Counted from the first letter of the stretch, positions 22,031 through 35,022 are shown. The stretch: DNA of 64,000 nt from Eucommia ulmoides (GCA_016647705.1 CM028339.1:22060803-22124802), one strand, 5' to 3'. Translations and numbers: made by a program. The notes: generated by a model not told the origin, from the sequence alone.

Positions 22031-25000
22031 TCACATTTGTTTTGACATATATTTAATCCATTCAACTCTCAATTCGTCTAATTCTTCTTCGGAGTAGGCA
22101 TTCTTCCCATTAAACTACAAAATTTATTCAAATGAGTTAGTGAAAAAAAAAATCGACAGATGCAAAGTGCAAAATAAATAAAAAAAATCATAATATTTTC
22201 GAGGGATGCAAAGTGCAAAATAAATTAAAAACAAACAACTTATCTCACATTTTCTCGGAAAATGATGCTCTTATCTCTAATAATATCTTTCATGAATCTC
22301 ATTACGTAGAAACCAGATTTCAGAGCCGAAGATTGTTGAGGACACTAAATATAACAAAATTTGATGAGAACTGGTGTAACAACTGTGCTATTATATATAC
22401 ATATTTATTTTATAGATATATATTGAAAAACATGTTTATCACCTGAATGCACTTCCACGTTGGAGTTCTTTTTGTCCTTGTTTTGGTCCTTTCCAATGTT
22501 CTAAGACCACTACATAAAAATTATGTGGAAAAAAATAGAAAAAAACAAACTTATAAACATAAAAAGTTATGAGAAAAAAATTCATAAATAGTTGCCTACA
22601 TAAAAGGTCGTGTAAAAGAAACACGGAATACAATAAAATGACACTTACGTGTTTATTATGAATTCAAGAGTTGTATTCACTTCACCTGAACAACAGGGAT
22701 CAAAATAGAATACCGTTAGAATTGATAGGTCAATAGCCAACAATATCCAGCGTTCCCTGAAAAGTAAAAAATGAAAATTACAAACAATGAGATTCACAAT
22801 TCATGAATTTTCTAAAACTAAAAACTCGATACATCTAAATTATAAGAGACCTACCCAATATCAAATGGAATAATGAATAATTGGTCAGGTCTTGAAGTCT
22901 CTAATCTTCGTGCAAGCATTCCTGATTTTTCACCACTACCCTTGGATCTTCCATTGCTAATGGACAACGGACTAACACATCCAAATTTTTCATCCAATTT
23001 GCCCCTCTTAATAATTCCATATAGATAACTGAAATCAAATAGCAAAATCATAATATTTTGACAACTTACCAATCTAAAAACAAACATGATGAATTCACAA
23101 TAAAAAACAAAACAATTTTTTTTTTTTACCTCATGTATAGCATGATGCATGCAGCCGATACTTTGTTAAACTCACAAAAATACTTTAAATCAGATTTAGT
23201 AAGTTGGAGTGTTATGCTCTCTCCAAATATTTCTTTTACCAATCGAATGTTTACAACTTCATCATCTTTTAAAAGATCTATATAATTTTCCACAAAAGAA
23301 TTTATGCAATCTAAGTTACCATCACCATTCGTCTCTCTCGAAGGTACCTGTGACATAACAAATCCAATATCAACACTCAATTGTTAAAGAAATAATCGAA
23401 TGGTTTAGAATTTAATAATACAGAAGTTTAATACCTCATCAATGACTACTATAAGATTCTTAGGCCAAGCCACAAGAGAACCCTCAGCATTTATAACCTT
23501 GTACATCTCGTCATGTACAGGCATTGGAAGAATAGCATCTCTCTTAATTGCACAATCCATGGAAACACGCATATAGAAATCCCCTAATGGAACATTGTGT
23601 ATCATTTCATTTGCTCCAATTGTATCATATACGGTGCCATGAGCAACAATATTTTCGATTGAGTTCACGGCCAACTTACATGCTTTGCTCTAAAACATTC
23701 TCAAACAATTTATATTATTAAAAATAGCATAAAACAAGCATATGAAACACAAACTAAAAGTAACAAGGTATGAATTAATGAATTACCTTTCTCACGATCA
23801 GTCTTGGTGCATTTTCATCTCTTTTTGGAGTATCTTTTTCTTTTGACACGGATTTAACAAGTGGTATTGAATAATTGTGTAAAGTGTTAGAGCTCACATT
23901 ATCAGACTCATGCATTTGGCGACTACTGGCACCCTGTTGTTTCATTGCACGAAGTTCTTCTTGCAATTGTAACAACATTGCCTCCATCGACTTTTGTTTT
24001 TCCTCAAACTAAGTGTTCTTTATCCTTTTAGGCATATGAAAATAGACACTTGGTGTCACACGACCTCCCACTCCCCTCACCCGACCTGCATGCTCAGGAG
24101 TTTCCAATGCAATGCTAAGAACATTATTACTACCTTGAGTTTTTAAACTTCCATCTTGAACCTCTTGTGTCAACTTATCCTGTGAGATTATTATCATACA
24201 AAATGATAAACACAGATAAAGTCAATACAAATATTTTAAATAAGTGCACGAAGTAATAGAAAATACTATTCTTTCAACAGTCATCCTCGTCACATCATCA
24301 TATTCGCCATCTTTATTTTGTCGAGCTTTCTTCCAATAAAAACTTCTATCCAAAATTTCATTCCCTTCTACGTCAGGTTGCTATAAGAAAAACATAATAA
24401 TTTCAAGATATAAAATAAATATATTGCAAAAGATAAGAGCTATGAAATTGTTTCTTATTCAATTTATATTTATAAAAACTTACACATTCTTGTACAAGTC
24501 TAGCATAGCCTTTTCGACTTAACCGATGGTTATATATATTCTTTGCTCGTCTTTCTCTTTGAAGCTCACTTAATTTCTACAATGTAAAATTTAACACGTG
24601 TAGGCCAAACATCAAATACATAATGTAACAATATAAAAATAGTATCTCCAATGCATAAAGAACAAATAAAAAAAAGGTACCTTAAATTCTTCTGTCAATC
24701 TCTTTCTAACAAATTTATTCCAATGGCGTTGTTTGATGCACTTATATTTTTTTGGTGGATGTTTGAGAGCAATAGGGTTAGCCTCAAATGGACGTACATA
24801 AGTACTGGTAAGGTACTTCTTAAATGTCCTCCATTTTTCTCCAATCGAAGATAAACACTTCTTTTTTGATTTTGGATCGACAACATAGCTTAACTAAAAA
24901 CCATTCATATATAAGATAATATGAAAAAGGAGCAAATTATACAAAAATTAAAAAGGGTTACCTCCACAGTACTCCATATGTCGTTTTTTAACTTTTGTGG

Positions 25001-25249
25001 TACCTTCTGCCATCGATCATACTTGATTGGAACCATATTACGAGCCAATACTCCAAGATAACTTGTGTACTCTATTGCAACTGTTCCTATTGGTACTCCA
25101 TTTTCGTTATATTCAACTACTTTCCTCACACCGCAACTTCTATCTTTGGTTAACTTGGGCAAAAATGTTGCCCCTCTACCAGTATTTTTGGTAGAACTTG
25201 TTAATGATCCTTTTCCAACCTCATTATTGAAAGGTTGACATCGATCCAT
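22031..25249 (-). pseudogene. TNPA-like CACTA second gene with C-terminal Ulp1-like (C48) domain
   Basis: Spliced gene on the - strand; about a dozen exons can be followed by GT/AG sites. Exon 1 (25249-24962) starts MDRCQPF and has RGATFLPKLTKDRS and VARNMVPIKY-like text. Exon 2 (about 24893-24682) carries KSKKKCLSSIGEKWRTFKKYL and RHWNKFVRKR, typical of the plant En/Spm Transposase_24 region. Further exons give a Lys/Glu/Gln-rich helical region (about 23990-23790) and LGDFYMRVSMDCAI...LVAWPKNLIVV (about 23690-23440). The last exons form an Ulp1-like protease fold: LFIIPFDIG (22870), ERWILLAIDL and VFYFDP (22755-22680), CPQQSSALKSGFYVMRFMKD (22347-22260), and a tail ending SEEELDELRVEWIKYMSKQM at 22031. 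The usual HW is RW and the usual CGYY is SGFY, so the protease pair is missing. Called a pseudogene because of this and because its partner transposase is broken. Confidence 0.75.
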
Positions 25250-25522
25250 CTAATGAGATCACAATATAGAACAAATAGCAAGAAGAAACAAGTGTAACTA
25301 TTAAACATTATTACTCAAATGTAACTAAACTACAAGTGACCCAATTTTAAAGTTAAAAACTTCGATTTCACATATTGACATTTGTTTCAAGAAAAGTATT
25401 ACCTTGCATAAAAATATGAAGAAATATAAAGCACAATTAAAAAGTAAACAAATACGATAAGGTAGAAACCAAGCAATCCTGAAAGTAAAACCTATTATTA
25501 ATGAAGTATGACAATATATTGC

Positions 25523-28500
25523 CTATATCCATGTCCCCTCACATTCTGGTCGTGCATAAAACGCATTGTTATTCCCCTCATCTTCATCGTTATCATCTTC
25601 TAGATCTATGGTTTCAGCACTCGGAATTACTGGAGCGAGGCAATTGTGTTCAATACAACAATCATTCATCTCATCAACATCTTCATCATTTCGATAATCT
25701 TTTCGAGGATCAGTTAGCACGACTGACCATCTCGAATCAATTTGATCTCGAACAAAAAAAACTTGTTTAGCTTGCGAAGCTAAAATGAAATAGTCAGATA
25801 TGGCCAATTCTATCGAGTTCCACTAAAGTGAAACCAAGATCATCTACTTTAACTCCCTTCTTACTGTCAACCCAATCACATTTGAATACTGGAATCATAA
25901 ACCTGTTATAGTCAAGTTTCCATATCTCAGTTATGACTCCATAATAAGACATATCTGCATAAACGGGATTTTTATCCTTTGCACTTGAAATATGCATTGT
26001 CGAAGCCACTAAACTCACTCCGCTATTCTGGGTGACTCGTGAATCATCCCGATCCCTCGTGTGGAAACGACATCCATTAATGATGTATCCTTGGAACTTT
26101 ATTACTTCGTATTGAGGTCCATTTGCTATCGACTTTAAGCTATCTGAGATATCATTTTCATCTCTGACCTACAAATATTGGCATACTTTATCCATTTTAG
26201 CAATAATAACGAACAATTAAAACTAATAAGTAAACTAGTGTATACCTTTTTACGCAACCAATTACTAAAGGTGTTGTTGTGTTCAATTCGTAACCATTGT
26301 TGGTTTTTAGTGGGAAATTTTTGCTTCAACCAAGTCATATGCTTCCTATAAATAATATGAAGTACCGACAATTATTTTATATAGATATTTTGGTTAAAAA
26401 CATGAAAAAGTAAACAAGAGAATAAAGAGCATACTCAAGATACGGTTGAACATCGTTTGTGTTCTCCAGCACATATCGATGCGCTTGTTGCAACTGTTTC
26501 CGATCAATAGCAAAGACAACACCACCTGATAAAGGCCTACCTATGTCTACATCATCCTCGACCATATTTCTATCTGATGGAATGCCAATGGTACCCATCC
26601 CAGATAGATATGAATTACAAAACTCAACCGCTTCTTCTGCAATGTAACATTCTGCAATACAACCTTCCGGACAATTACGATTTCGAACATAACCCTTAAT
26701 AACTTTCATGAACCTTTCAAATGGATACATCCATCGAAAATAAACAGGACCACATAGTCGGACTTCTCTAGTGAGATGTACTGTCAGATGAATCATGATG
26801 TCAAAGAACGACGGAAGAAAAAACTTTTCTAATTGGCATAATGTCGTAACAACTTCTTTTTGCAGTTCATCTAGCTTTGACACATCCACCACCTTACTAC
26901 ATATGGCATTGAAGAAGAAACAAAATCTGATGATGGCATATCTCACATGCTTGGGCAACACAGATCTTAATGCAACTGGTAATATTTGTTGCATTAGTAT
27001 ATGGCAATCGTGAGATTTAAGGCCATAGAGTTTCAAATCTTCCATGGACACACGATTCCGTAAATTTGAAGAGTAACCTTCTGGAACCTTGAGTTCTGAC
27101 AAAGTCTTACAAACTCTTTTTTTATCATCCCTCGATAACGTGTAACAAGCTGCAGGTAGATATGTTCTGTTCGGCCCATATGTTGGTGCTAACTCGCCGC
27201 GTATTTTCATAGTTACAATGTCCTCCCGAGATTTGACTGTATCTTTCGTTTTTCCTGGAATGTTGAGCAATGTACCAAAGATGCTATCACATACATTTTT
27301 CTCAATATGCATAACATCAAGGATATGTCAAACATGCAAGTGATGCCAATATTCAAGGTCAAAAAATATAGATTTCTTGTTCCAACATGTACCAACATTT
27401 TTCGTGTCCGAGTTTCCATTCTTCTTTCCCCACATAGAAGGGATTCCTTCAACCTTACTCAATTGTTCGTCTCCCTTTAACGGGAAAGGTGGTGATCCAA
27501 ATTCTTGTTTTCCGTTAAATGCCTTTTTCTGCCTACGATAAGGATGATGTCGCGGAAGAAATCTTCTATGGCCAGCATATGACATCTTCCTACTATGTTT
27601 TAATCTAACAGAAGATGTTTCTTCACCGCATATTGGACATGTAAGATATCCCTTGACCCGACATCCACTCAAATTGCCATACGCAGGAAAATCATTAATT
27701 GTCCATAAAAGTACAGCCCTTAACATAAATGATTGCTTTTTATAAGCATCGTAGGATTCGACTCCAACATCCCATAGAATTTTTAAATCATCAATCAACG
27801 GTGCGAGATAAACATCGATGTCTTTTCCTGGTTGTTTTGGCCCTGATATTAGCAGTGATAGCATCATAAACTTCCTTTTCATGCATAACCACGGCGGAAG
27901 ATTGTAGGTGACCAATATAACTGGCCAACAACTATATCTACTGCTCAGAGAACTATGTGGATTGATTCCATCTGCTGAAAGGGCTAGTCGAAGGTTTCTT
28001 GGGTCTGTTGCGAAATCTGGCCACTTGTGATCTACCAACTTCCACGAAGGGGAATCTGCTGGATGACGTAGTTGGCCATCAACTATTCTTTCTTCAGCAT
28101 GCCAGACTAACTCTTTGGCTATCTCCATCGACTGAAACATCCTTTTAAACCGAGGGATAGGTGGAAAATACCATAACACCTTTGCCGGTACTCCTTCTCT
28201 TGTCTCAACAGAATTATGAGATTTTCTTTTCCATCTTGATTCACCACATGTAGGACAAGTAATTGCATCCACATAATTTCCTCTGTACAACATGCAATCA
28301 TTAGGATATGCATGAATCTTCTCATATTCCATGCCTAATGCAGTTAACGTTTTCTTAGCCTCATAGGTTGATGGTGGCATCTCGTTATCGAGCGGTAGCA
28401 TGTCCCTCAACAATGTCAATAGCTCAGAAAAGCCAGCATTAGATAACCCAAAACTTGCCTTTAGGTTATAAAGTTTTACCAATGCAGACAATTTTGTATA

Positions 28501-28938
28501 TTTGGTACACCCTGGGTACAAAACTTTTTCAGCATCTTCAACCAATTTATGGAACGTATTAGGGTCTTCCATAAATTTATCGTGCGCTGCATGAACCATC
28601 TCAACTCCACCAACTTCGTCGTTTAAAGGAGAACTTCTAAATTGTTGATGGACAAAATTATAGTCATTCATATCTGGATTTGCATTATTAGGAGTTGTCT
28701 CATTAGGAGTCATTTCTCCATGCCATATCCATACACGGTAACTCTGATCTATACCATTACAAAATAAGTGATTTCTTATATCTCGAACATGTTGGCTTAT
28801 CAGGTTGCCACATTTTTTACATGGACACCGTATCCAATGAGGATCATTAGAATTTGTCACAGCAAAATCTAAAAAATATTCTACTCCTTCCCCATATTCT
28901 CTTGATCTTCTATCTTTGCACAACCATGATCTATCCAT
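25523..28938 (-). pseudogene. TNP2-type CACTA transposase (Transposase_21), one stop and one frameshift
   Basis: Start chosen at 28938 (MDRSWLCKDRRSREYGEGV), the usual start of the transposase-associated domain (PF13963), with HWIRCPCKKCGN and VWIWHGE following. The TNP2 domain (PF02992) runs from about KTLTALGMEYEKIHACP-like text through DCMLYRGN, CPTCGESRWK, LWYFPPIPRFKRMF, LALSADGINPH and GPKQPGKDIDVYLAPLIDDL, then WTINDFPAYGNLSG and CPICG. A TGA at 27330-27328 interrupts HHLHV/HILDVMH, where the family has R; CGA to TGA is one transition. The frame then continues with FDIMIHLTVHL and YFRWMYPFERFM (DUF4218). Two introns follow (26434-26346 and 26245-26169), then DUF4216 with YYGVITEIWKLDY and FKCDWVD. 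A frameshift near 25800 separates LVELDRIG from YFILASQAKQVFFV. The last residues end at the TAG at 25523. Confidence 0.9.
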
Positions 28939-29213
28939 GATTAGACTGGAAAAAAAAATCATATGATATTGGTAAGAGATGAGAGTCAGAGGGAAAAGAA
29001 ATTTGAGATTGGAATTGGGGAGAGGGGAACAGGAATTTAATACATAAGAAAAATTATGATGAACTGATTGGTTAAGAAGAATCACACACGTCATCAGTTC
29101 AACTGGTAATTTCACACTTCACATGTTTTCTCCGGCTTCAACCCCACCGGTAAACCAATAAGTTTATATGTTTTCTTTGGCTTCAACCCCACATAGTCAT
29201 TAAAGGCCCTAGG

Positions 29214-29500
29214 ACATAGTTGTTAAAGGCGCGCAAGGTGCAGCAAGGCGCAAGGTCTGCGCCTCACCTAGTTTTAGGTGCGTGCCTTGCACAAAGCACG
29301 CGCCTAGGGATCGTGGGCAGAGGGAGCACTGTGCGTCGAAGGTGCACCTAAGGATGAAGACTTGTTTTGCCAAATTTTCTTACTGTTTCTAAATTTAGTA
29401 AGATCATAGTTGTTAAAGGCTTTAGGCGTACCAACGCGCACAAGTTGTCCCAAAGCCTAGGCACAAGGAGCAAAACGAGGGACTAACCTAAGCGAACCCA
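29214..29500. repeat. GC-rich block with AGTTGTTAAAGGCG words
   Basis: ATAGTTGTTAAAGGC occurs at about 29215 and again at about 29405, each followed by GGCGC/GCGCC-rich, mutually complementary text (AAGGCGC, GCGCCT, GCCTAGGC). Short elements with such ends are common in plant genomes, but I cannot find a closing inverted end. It lies between the transposase start and the right CACTA end. Confidence 0.4.
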
Positions 29501-29728
29501 GGCGCACAACATTAAAAAATAAAAAATAAAATAAAAAAATTATAGCACTATCTAAGCATTTTTAACAAAAAAGAACCAAATTCAAATTTAACATAAATAA
29601 ACAATTTTATAACATATATAAACTAAATAAACAATTAAACAAATATATTATAAACAATTAACCAACAGTTAACATGTAATAACCCATAATAAAAAGAACC
29701 AAGCATTTAATAACTAAATATTAGAAAT

Positions 29729-30202
29729 ATGAACAGAAACAGAAGAACAGAAACAGAAAAAAAAAAAAAAAAAAACAGATCAGAAACAAAAGAACAGAAA
29801 CAGGAAGAAAAAAAAAACAGAACAGAAATGTGAACAGAAACAGAAGAACAGATTAATCAATATCACTAAAAATGGAAACATAAATCTGGAAATCAAAGTG
29901 CTAGAAAAATTCTAATTCCACTAATCCACTCCAATTCCAATTCCAATTTCACATAAGGTTCAACCAATCAAAGATAGAATCTAGATTTAACACGAATTTG
30001 AACCAATGAGTCTTGAATCTTCTAATTGAGTTCACATAAAGTTCAAACAATCAAAGTTGCATCTAGATTTCACATGAATTTGAACAAATGATTCTTAAAT
30101 CTTCTAATAGAGTTCACAAAAAGTCCAATTCCAACTATACAAATAACACAATTAAACAACTAAATATTAGAAATATGAATAGAAACAGAAGAACAGAAAC
30201 AG

Positions 30203-30245
<43 letters not shown>

Positions 30246-31180
30246 AACAGATCAGAAACAGAAGAACAGAAACAGGAAGAAAACAAAACAAAACAGAAAT
30301 GTTGAATAAGATATGGATTACAAGCAATTGAATCAAGTTAGGACAAGTGAGAATTATTCTAACATCTCTAGTTGAATTCAACATATTGGGTATTTTCATT
30401 TAAATATCATGTACTCTTCATTGGCAAACCAATTAGCAAACCAAAGTCTTGGGAGTTGGTACTGAAGGAAATCAAAATGAGTAGACAAATAACTATCAAT
30501 AACCCAATTACCAACATAAACCAAATTTCGCAAATAAAACAATGATAACAATTTCATGTATGTAATTTTGACACACAATATTATATCCAGGAAAAACAGA
30601 CAGATCTGAAATGTGAAACAGAAACAGAAGAACAGAAACGGGAAGAAGAAGCAGAAGAACACTTTATACATACATAAACAGAAGAAGCATACATAGACAG
30701 ACACACAATATTATATCAGAAACAGAAGAATAGAAACGGGAAGAAAAAAAAAACAGAACAGAAATGTGAACAGAAACAGAAGAACAGAAACAGAAAAAAA
30801 AAAAAATAAAAAAATAAAAAAATAAAAAAAAAGAAAAAAGCAGCAGATCAGAAACAGAATAACCCAATCACTAACATAAACCAAATTTCGCAAATAAAAC
30901 AATGATAACAATTTCAACCTTAACACAGAACAGAAACAAGGAACAATTATAGCGCTAAAACAGAAACAAATCAGAAACATTACTTAAGTGCACCTTGGAT
31001 AAAATTAACTTATCATAATAGGTAAAATTATTTATAAGTAGGGTTCATTAGCGTCAATTAGGGTTCATGTAGTGATCACACAAATTTGAACAAGTATTGA
31101 ATCTTCTAATAGAGTTCACAAACAGTTCAATCAATCAAAGATGAATCTAGATTTCGCATGAATTTGAACCAATGAAAGGC
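29729..31180. repeat. Duplicated segments in the right arm of the CACTA element
   Basis: Three kinds of segment recur in direct orientation. First, AGAACAGAAACAG-rich blocks at 29729-29845, 30168-30300 and 30595-30860. Second, a CCAACATAAACCAAATTTCG block at about 30505 and 30870. Third, a block with CATGAATTTGAACAAATG at about 29950, 30035 and 31085. A 42-base A run sits at 30203-30244. No coding content; open frames are reflections of the A/T runs. Confidence 0.8.
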
Positions 31181-31445
31181 GAATTAATCCTCAAATTACC
31201 TGACCGTCGGTGAGAGGAAGAGAGAAGGGCTGGAGGTCGTCGGGGAGAGGGTAACGGCGCTGCTAGGGCTGGAGCGACGTCCGATGTACCAGTAAGAGGC
31301 AAAACGAAGACGATGGTGCGAGCAAGGTAAGCGATACGGCGGTGAACTTCGTGTGATGGAAGATCGGCGCAGCAAGGAAACATGGTAGCTAGGTCTTGCG
31401 AGAGGTTTCTTCTATAGCGTGATGAATAACCAGGGAAGGAAACTT
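31180..31445 (-). promoter_or_regulatory. GC-richer leader at the right end of the CACTA element
   Basis: A CG-containing patch just inside the right terminus, on the side from which both CACTA genes are transcribed. En/Spm promoters lie at the corresponding end, so this is the likely promoter and untranslated first-exon region. A 78-residue frame on the - strand shows no recognisable motif. Placement is an inference. Confidence 0.35.
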
Positions 31446-31724
31446 TCTTCTATTTTGGATTAGCGCCTTTTTCCCCTCTTCGATCGATTTAGCGCCCTTT
31501 TTTTCACCCAACACAACATATCCTCTTTTAATAAAAAAATGAGATAAAAACTATTTCCTTATTATTACATTTATTTAAAAAATGTGATAAAAAATTATTT
31601 TTAATCACACCATAAATTTTAAATGAGATTAAATTTCACTTATATTTTAACAATCACAGTTTAAATAAAAAATTAGATAAATTATATTTACAAAGCATGA
31701 TAGAAGGCCTTTTTTCTTGTAGTG

Positions 31725-32148
31725 AATGTTGGGTTTGTGTCGTTTAATGTTTATTGCTTTATTTATCAAAATTGTGTTCGATGCTCATGCATGTTAATGT
31801 TTTATCTCTGCTAGGTATCGTTCTAATAGATAATGTGGTCTTGGGTCTTTTGAAATGGAATTTTTCATGTTTTTGCTAAAAAAATGCCTCCAGGTTTGAT
31901 TCCACTCTTTATCAGAATGTTCTTATATCCTCCAGTCCATTTTCCCATTGGCCGAATCTGGCTACTTCTACAAAGATTTAGATACATTTGATTTGCCAAT
32001 GGAATAGTTGGTGTTAGATTGGTGTGTATTTGTGTGCGATAGAGATGATGCCTACTCACCAATTTACTTAACCTGTATAAGCTTGGGACTGAGTTTGATT
32101 TTGAACTGATGATTTTTATTTTTATTTTCTATTCTTATGGTATATTAG
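31725..32148. other. DNA between the CACTA and Gypsy elements
   Basis: Starts with the AAT duplication. Moderately GC-balanced sequence around 31850-32060 has no recognised protein in any frame. It may be the continuation of the sequence left of 19385. Confidence 0.4.
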
Positions 32149-32351
32149 CGTCGTTGCCGGGGATTAGTTGTTGTCATATTTAGTTTTCGGCAACGTCTAC
32201 CAAGTTTTTGGCGCCATTGCCGAGGATTGGTGGATTTGATTATTATTGATATTGTGAGTAAATGACCAAATTTTACTTTAGGCATTTCTTTTGTGTATAA
32301 TTTTTTCTTTGTAGTTTTTGTTTTTTCTTTTCTCTTGCAAGGTACTCGACG

Positions 32352-33260
32352 ATGTTAGATCAACGAGTATTGATGCAATTCTTTCAACGGGATTCTGAGC
32401 CATTTTATAGTGCTTGGAATCGAGACAAGGAATTGATACTCCGGTTTCCGAACCATAGCCTCCTGACAGCGTGTCAACTTTTCCATTTCCTCAACGGGTT
32501 ACAAGCCGCAACCAGAATGTGGGTAGAAGAAGGACTTGGTACCACTTCTTTCGACCAACTAACCACAGATGAAGCCCATTGGTTGTTGGAAGACATGGCG
32601 GCCTTTGATTATCAGAGTTTCAATTCTACGACGCCATGGATTGACACCCTAGACCAGTACGTTGAATCTTCCCCCGGCCTGGAGAAAAATACTCGCTGAT
32701 TTTATTGGGAAAACTCAGACGTTTTGGAGGGAGACGAATGATCGGCTAAATGAGCACGATGATCGTCTCAACAATATTGAGACGATTTGCACTAAAATCG
32801 ATGCGACCGTAACGCCTCTTCAGACGCAAATCGGTCAGCTCATCTACTGGATTGAGGGCAAGTCAGACGTGGTGGCACTCGGAGATTTACAACCCACATT
32901 CAGTGAAAGTCACCATGAGAAGCCGAAAAGGAGTGGAATGAGCTTGGGAGAGTTCAACTATGCTTATCCGAATGAGACGGGAACCCAAGCATGGATCGAT
33001 GATTGTGATTCGGCACCATTGGAGATCCAGATAGTGATACCGCCATCGATCCCAGACGATCATATTTATGAGGATGCGATGTGGCTCACTTGTCCTCTGC
33101 TGCCATTAGTAACGTTCCTCCATACCCACGAAGTACATGAGCCGGTGGAGCATCTTGTTGAAAGCTCGAGTTATACATTGCCACATCTCGCCAAGCTTGA
33201 AGGCGTTGACAATCAAGACCCGTATGTGGTGTTGTACGACACTTACTATGGGCAGAAGCC

Positions 33261-33302
<42 letters not shown>

Positions 33303-33309
33303 CAAATAG
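32352..33309 (+). pseudogene. Gag-like remnant of the Athila/Tat-type element
   Basis: Two overlapping frames (32352-32699 and about 32690-33309) form a gag-like protein broken by a frameshift. The first has the typical FYSAWNRDKELILRFPNH and CQLFHFLNGLQAATRMW motifs of plant Gypsy gag. The second has a helical NDRLNEHDDRLNNIETIC and LQTQIGQLIYWIEG region followed by an acidic and Pro-rich stretch. It then runs into a (GT)n microsatellite (33265-33301) that supplies an artificial Cys/Val tail. No nucleocapsid zinc knuckle, protease or polymerase follows, so the element depends on others for movement. Confidence 0.65.
33265..33301. repeat. (GT)n microsatellite
   Basis: About 18 GT dinucleotides, located where similarity between the two internal regions A and B is lost. 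Confidence 0.95.
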
Positions 33310-35022
33310 TCGGCCAAGTGGCCGGCTCTCCTCCCTCCGATTCCTTCACCGCCTCTCTCTTTATATATATAAATATTAAATTTACACAAACCTCCCTTTA
33401 CTTTAGTTAGGATATTAATTAAACCAATTTTTAACTTTTAATGTTTAAAAAAATTACGATTTGACCCCTCAAATTTTAAGTTAAATAATCAATAATACCA
33501 TCAACCCCATTATTTATAAAATATTTTAAAACGCTACTTAAATTATGTGTATGTCAAAGATCAGGGTCTTACAGATTCTCTCGCCGCCCAGGTACGTGTT
33601 CTAAACCCTAGTCTTCATTATAATGCTTTATCATGTCATTGGGATTGCTGACTAGGTTATTATGGGCATTTCCTATTTGAGTCGGGTGTGATGTGTAGTA
33701 TGTTTTAGTTAGTATGTTTAATTGTTTCTACGTGTCCATGTTTGTATAGAATTAGTTTGTTTAGTTTAGTTGTTGTGAATGTGCTGAGTTTTGACATCAT
33801 CTGGGCCATTACCCAATGATGAGTCTGTCATCTGGTTGTTTATTGAGGTCGAGCGTAAAACTCATGCATGTATGTTCTGTGTGCTCAACGTTATGTTTTA
33901 ATAATAGTTATTATGGATCTTACTTGCACGAGCACGAAAACTCATTATATAACTGTCTAATTTATTTGAAAATTATGTCACCTAAATTCATGACATTAGG
34001 GTTTCTAAAACTTGATTTGGGAGAAATTCGAGGCGAAATCCTAGGCAAGGTAGTTCGGAAGACATGATTTTGGCATTCATTTTCTCGCTTGAGCCCTTTT
34101 AAGCTTACCTTGATATATTATTATCCCTCGTTACCCTGTTGAAGCCTAAATACCATTTCAATTCTGAACACTTAACTAATACCATGGTCAATTGAATTCC
34201 TTCCAGTCCTTTATCGCTAAACCAAAGGCACAATTTGAGCGAATCAAGTTAGCATTCATTATGCTACTTGAAGTGAGCGGTTGGGATTAGGGTGAACTTC
34301 TAATTGGTTCGGTATTCGAGTACTCACTTGTCGTTTTTGTTCGTTTTTTACACACCCCTTAAATTGTAACACTCGAATAAGTTTGGGGGTGTGTTTGTTG
34401 AAACAGTTTTTATTTTTCGTTTCTTTTTGACAAGTGAGTACATCGTTCTTAACATATGTTCGGTGTTGTTTCCCAATTTAATTATGGGGTTTTAAGTGTG
34501 AGAGTGCCAAGCGATGTGCTTTGGGTAACGTCAAATTAACGATGTTAAGCCGTTTTCTCTTTCAAATTTACCCTTGGCCATTTGTCCTAAACCAAACCAA
34601 GACCTATTGATCTTTTTGAACTTCCAAGCCTACATTAGTGGAGAATAGATCCCGAGTTAAGCCTATGGACTCCCTATACCTTCGGATTTTTTTTCTGTCA
34701 TGCGCTTATATGATGGATAATCCAATCCGATTAACGGACAGTTATATATTTGCGTTTCAAACACACACACACTTTAGTAGGATCTATAACGACGCTTACT
34801 ATTATAAATGTTGAAATTCTAAAATGCTACATGGTGTGTTTTTATGCCTGAACTCGATAGGATTGGGAGGCCGATGGGGGATATTTCGTTTGGCCGGTAG
34901 ATGATACTCAAAACTTGCACATATTTGTTTTTTGTGTTTTTCATTTTTAGTACTTAGTTTTTATATTTTCTTTTATTGGTGTTTTGCTCGAAAACTAGCA
35001 AAATTCTGAATTTGGAGGTATT

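Larger units (their letters stand above)
19385..31724 (-). mobile_element. CACTA (En/Spm) transposon, 12.3 kb, nearly complete
   Basis: Left terminus CAATACAAGAAAAAAG (19385-19400) and the reverse complement of the right terminus CACTACAAGAAAAAAG (31709-31724) match at 15 of 16 positions; the left end has lost the canonical C of CACTA. AAT flanks both sides (19382-19384, 31725-31727), the 3-bp duplication expected for CACTA elements. Subterminal words such as TTTTTATCACAGTTAAAAA repeat at the left end and AATCACAnnnTAAAA at the right. It carries two spliced genes on the - strand, transcribed inward from the right end, and a hAT element inserted at its left. Both genes are damaged, so it is probably non-autonomous now. 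Confidence 0.9.

Noticed and set aside
21640..22097. Overlapping Gln/Cys/Phe-rich frames on both strands
   Set aside because: By-products of the GCTGTTTTGCTGC inverted-repeat cluster.
29214..29500. A complete small transposon with TTAAAGGCG ends
   Set aside because: Two direct copies of the left end but no inverted right end found, so only a repeat block is reported.
30088..30980. Lys/Arg-rich and Phe/Leu-rich frames
   Set aside because: Read through A/T runs in the duplicated CACTA arm.
31147..31383. 78-residue frame near the CACTA right end
   Set aside because: No recognisable domain and the position fits an untranslated leader; kept only as a probable regulatory region.
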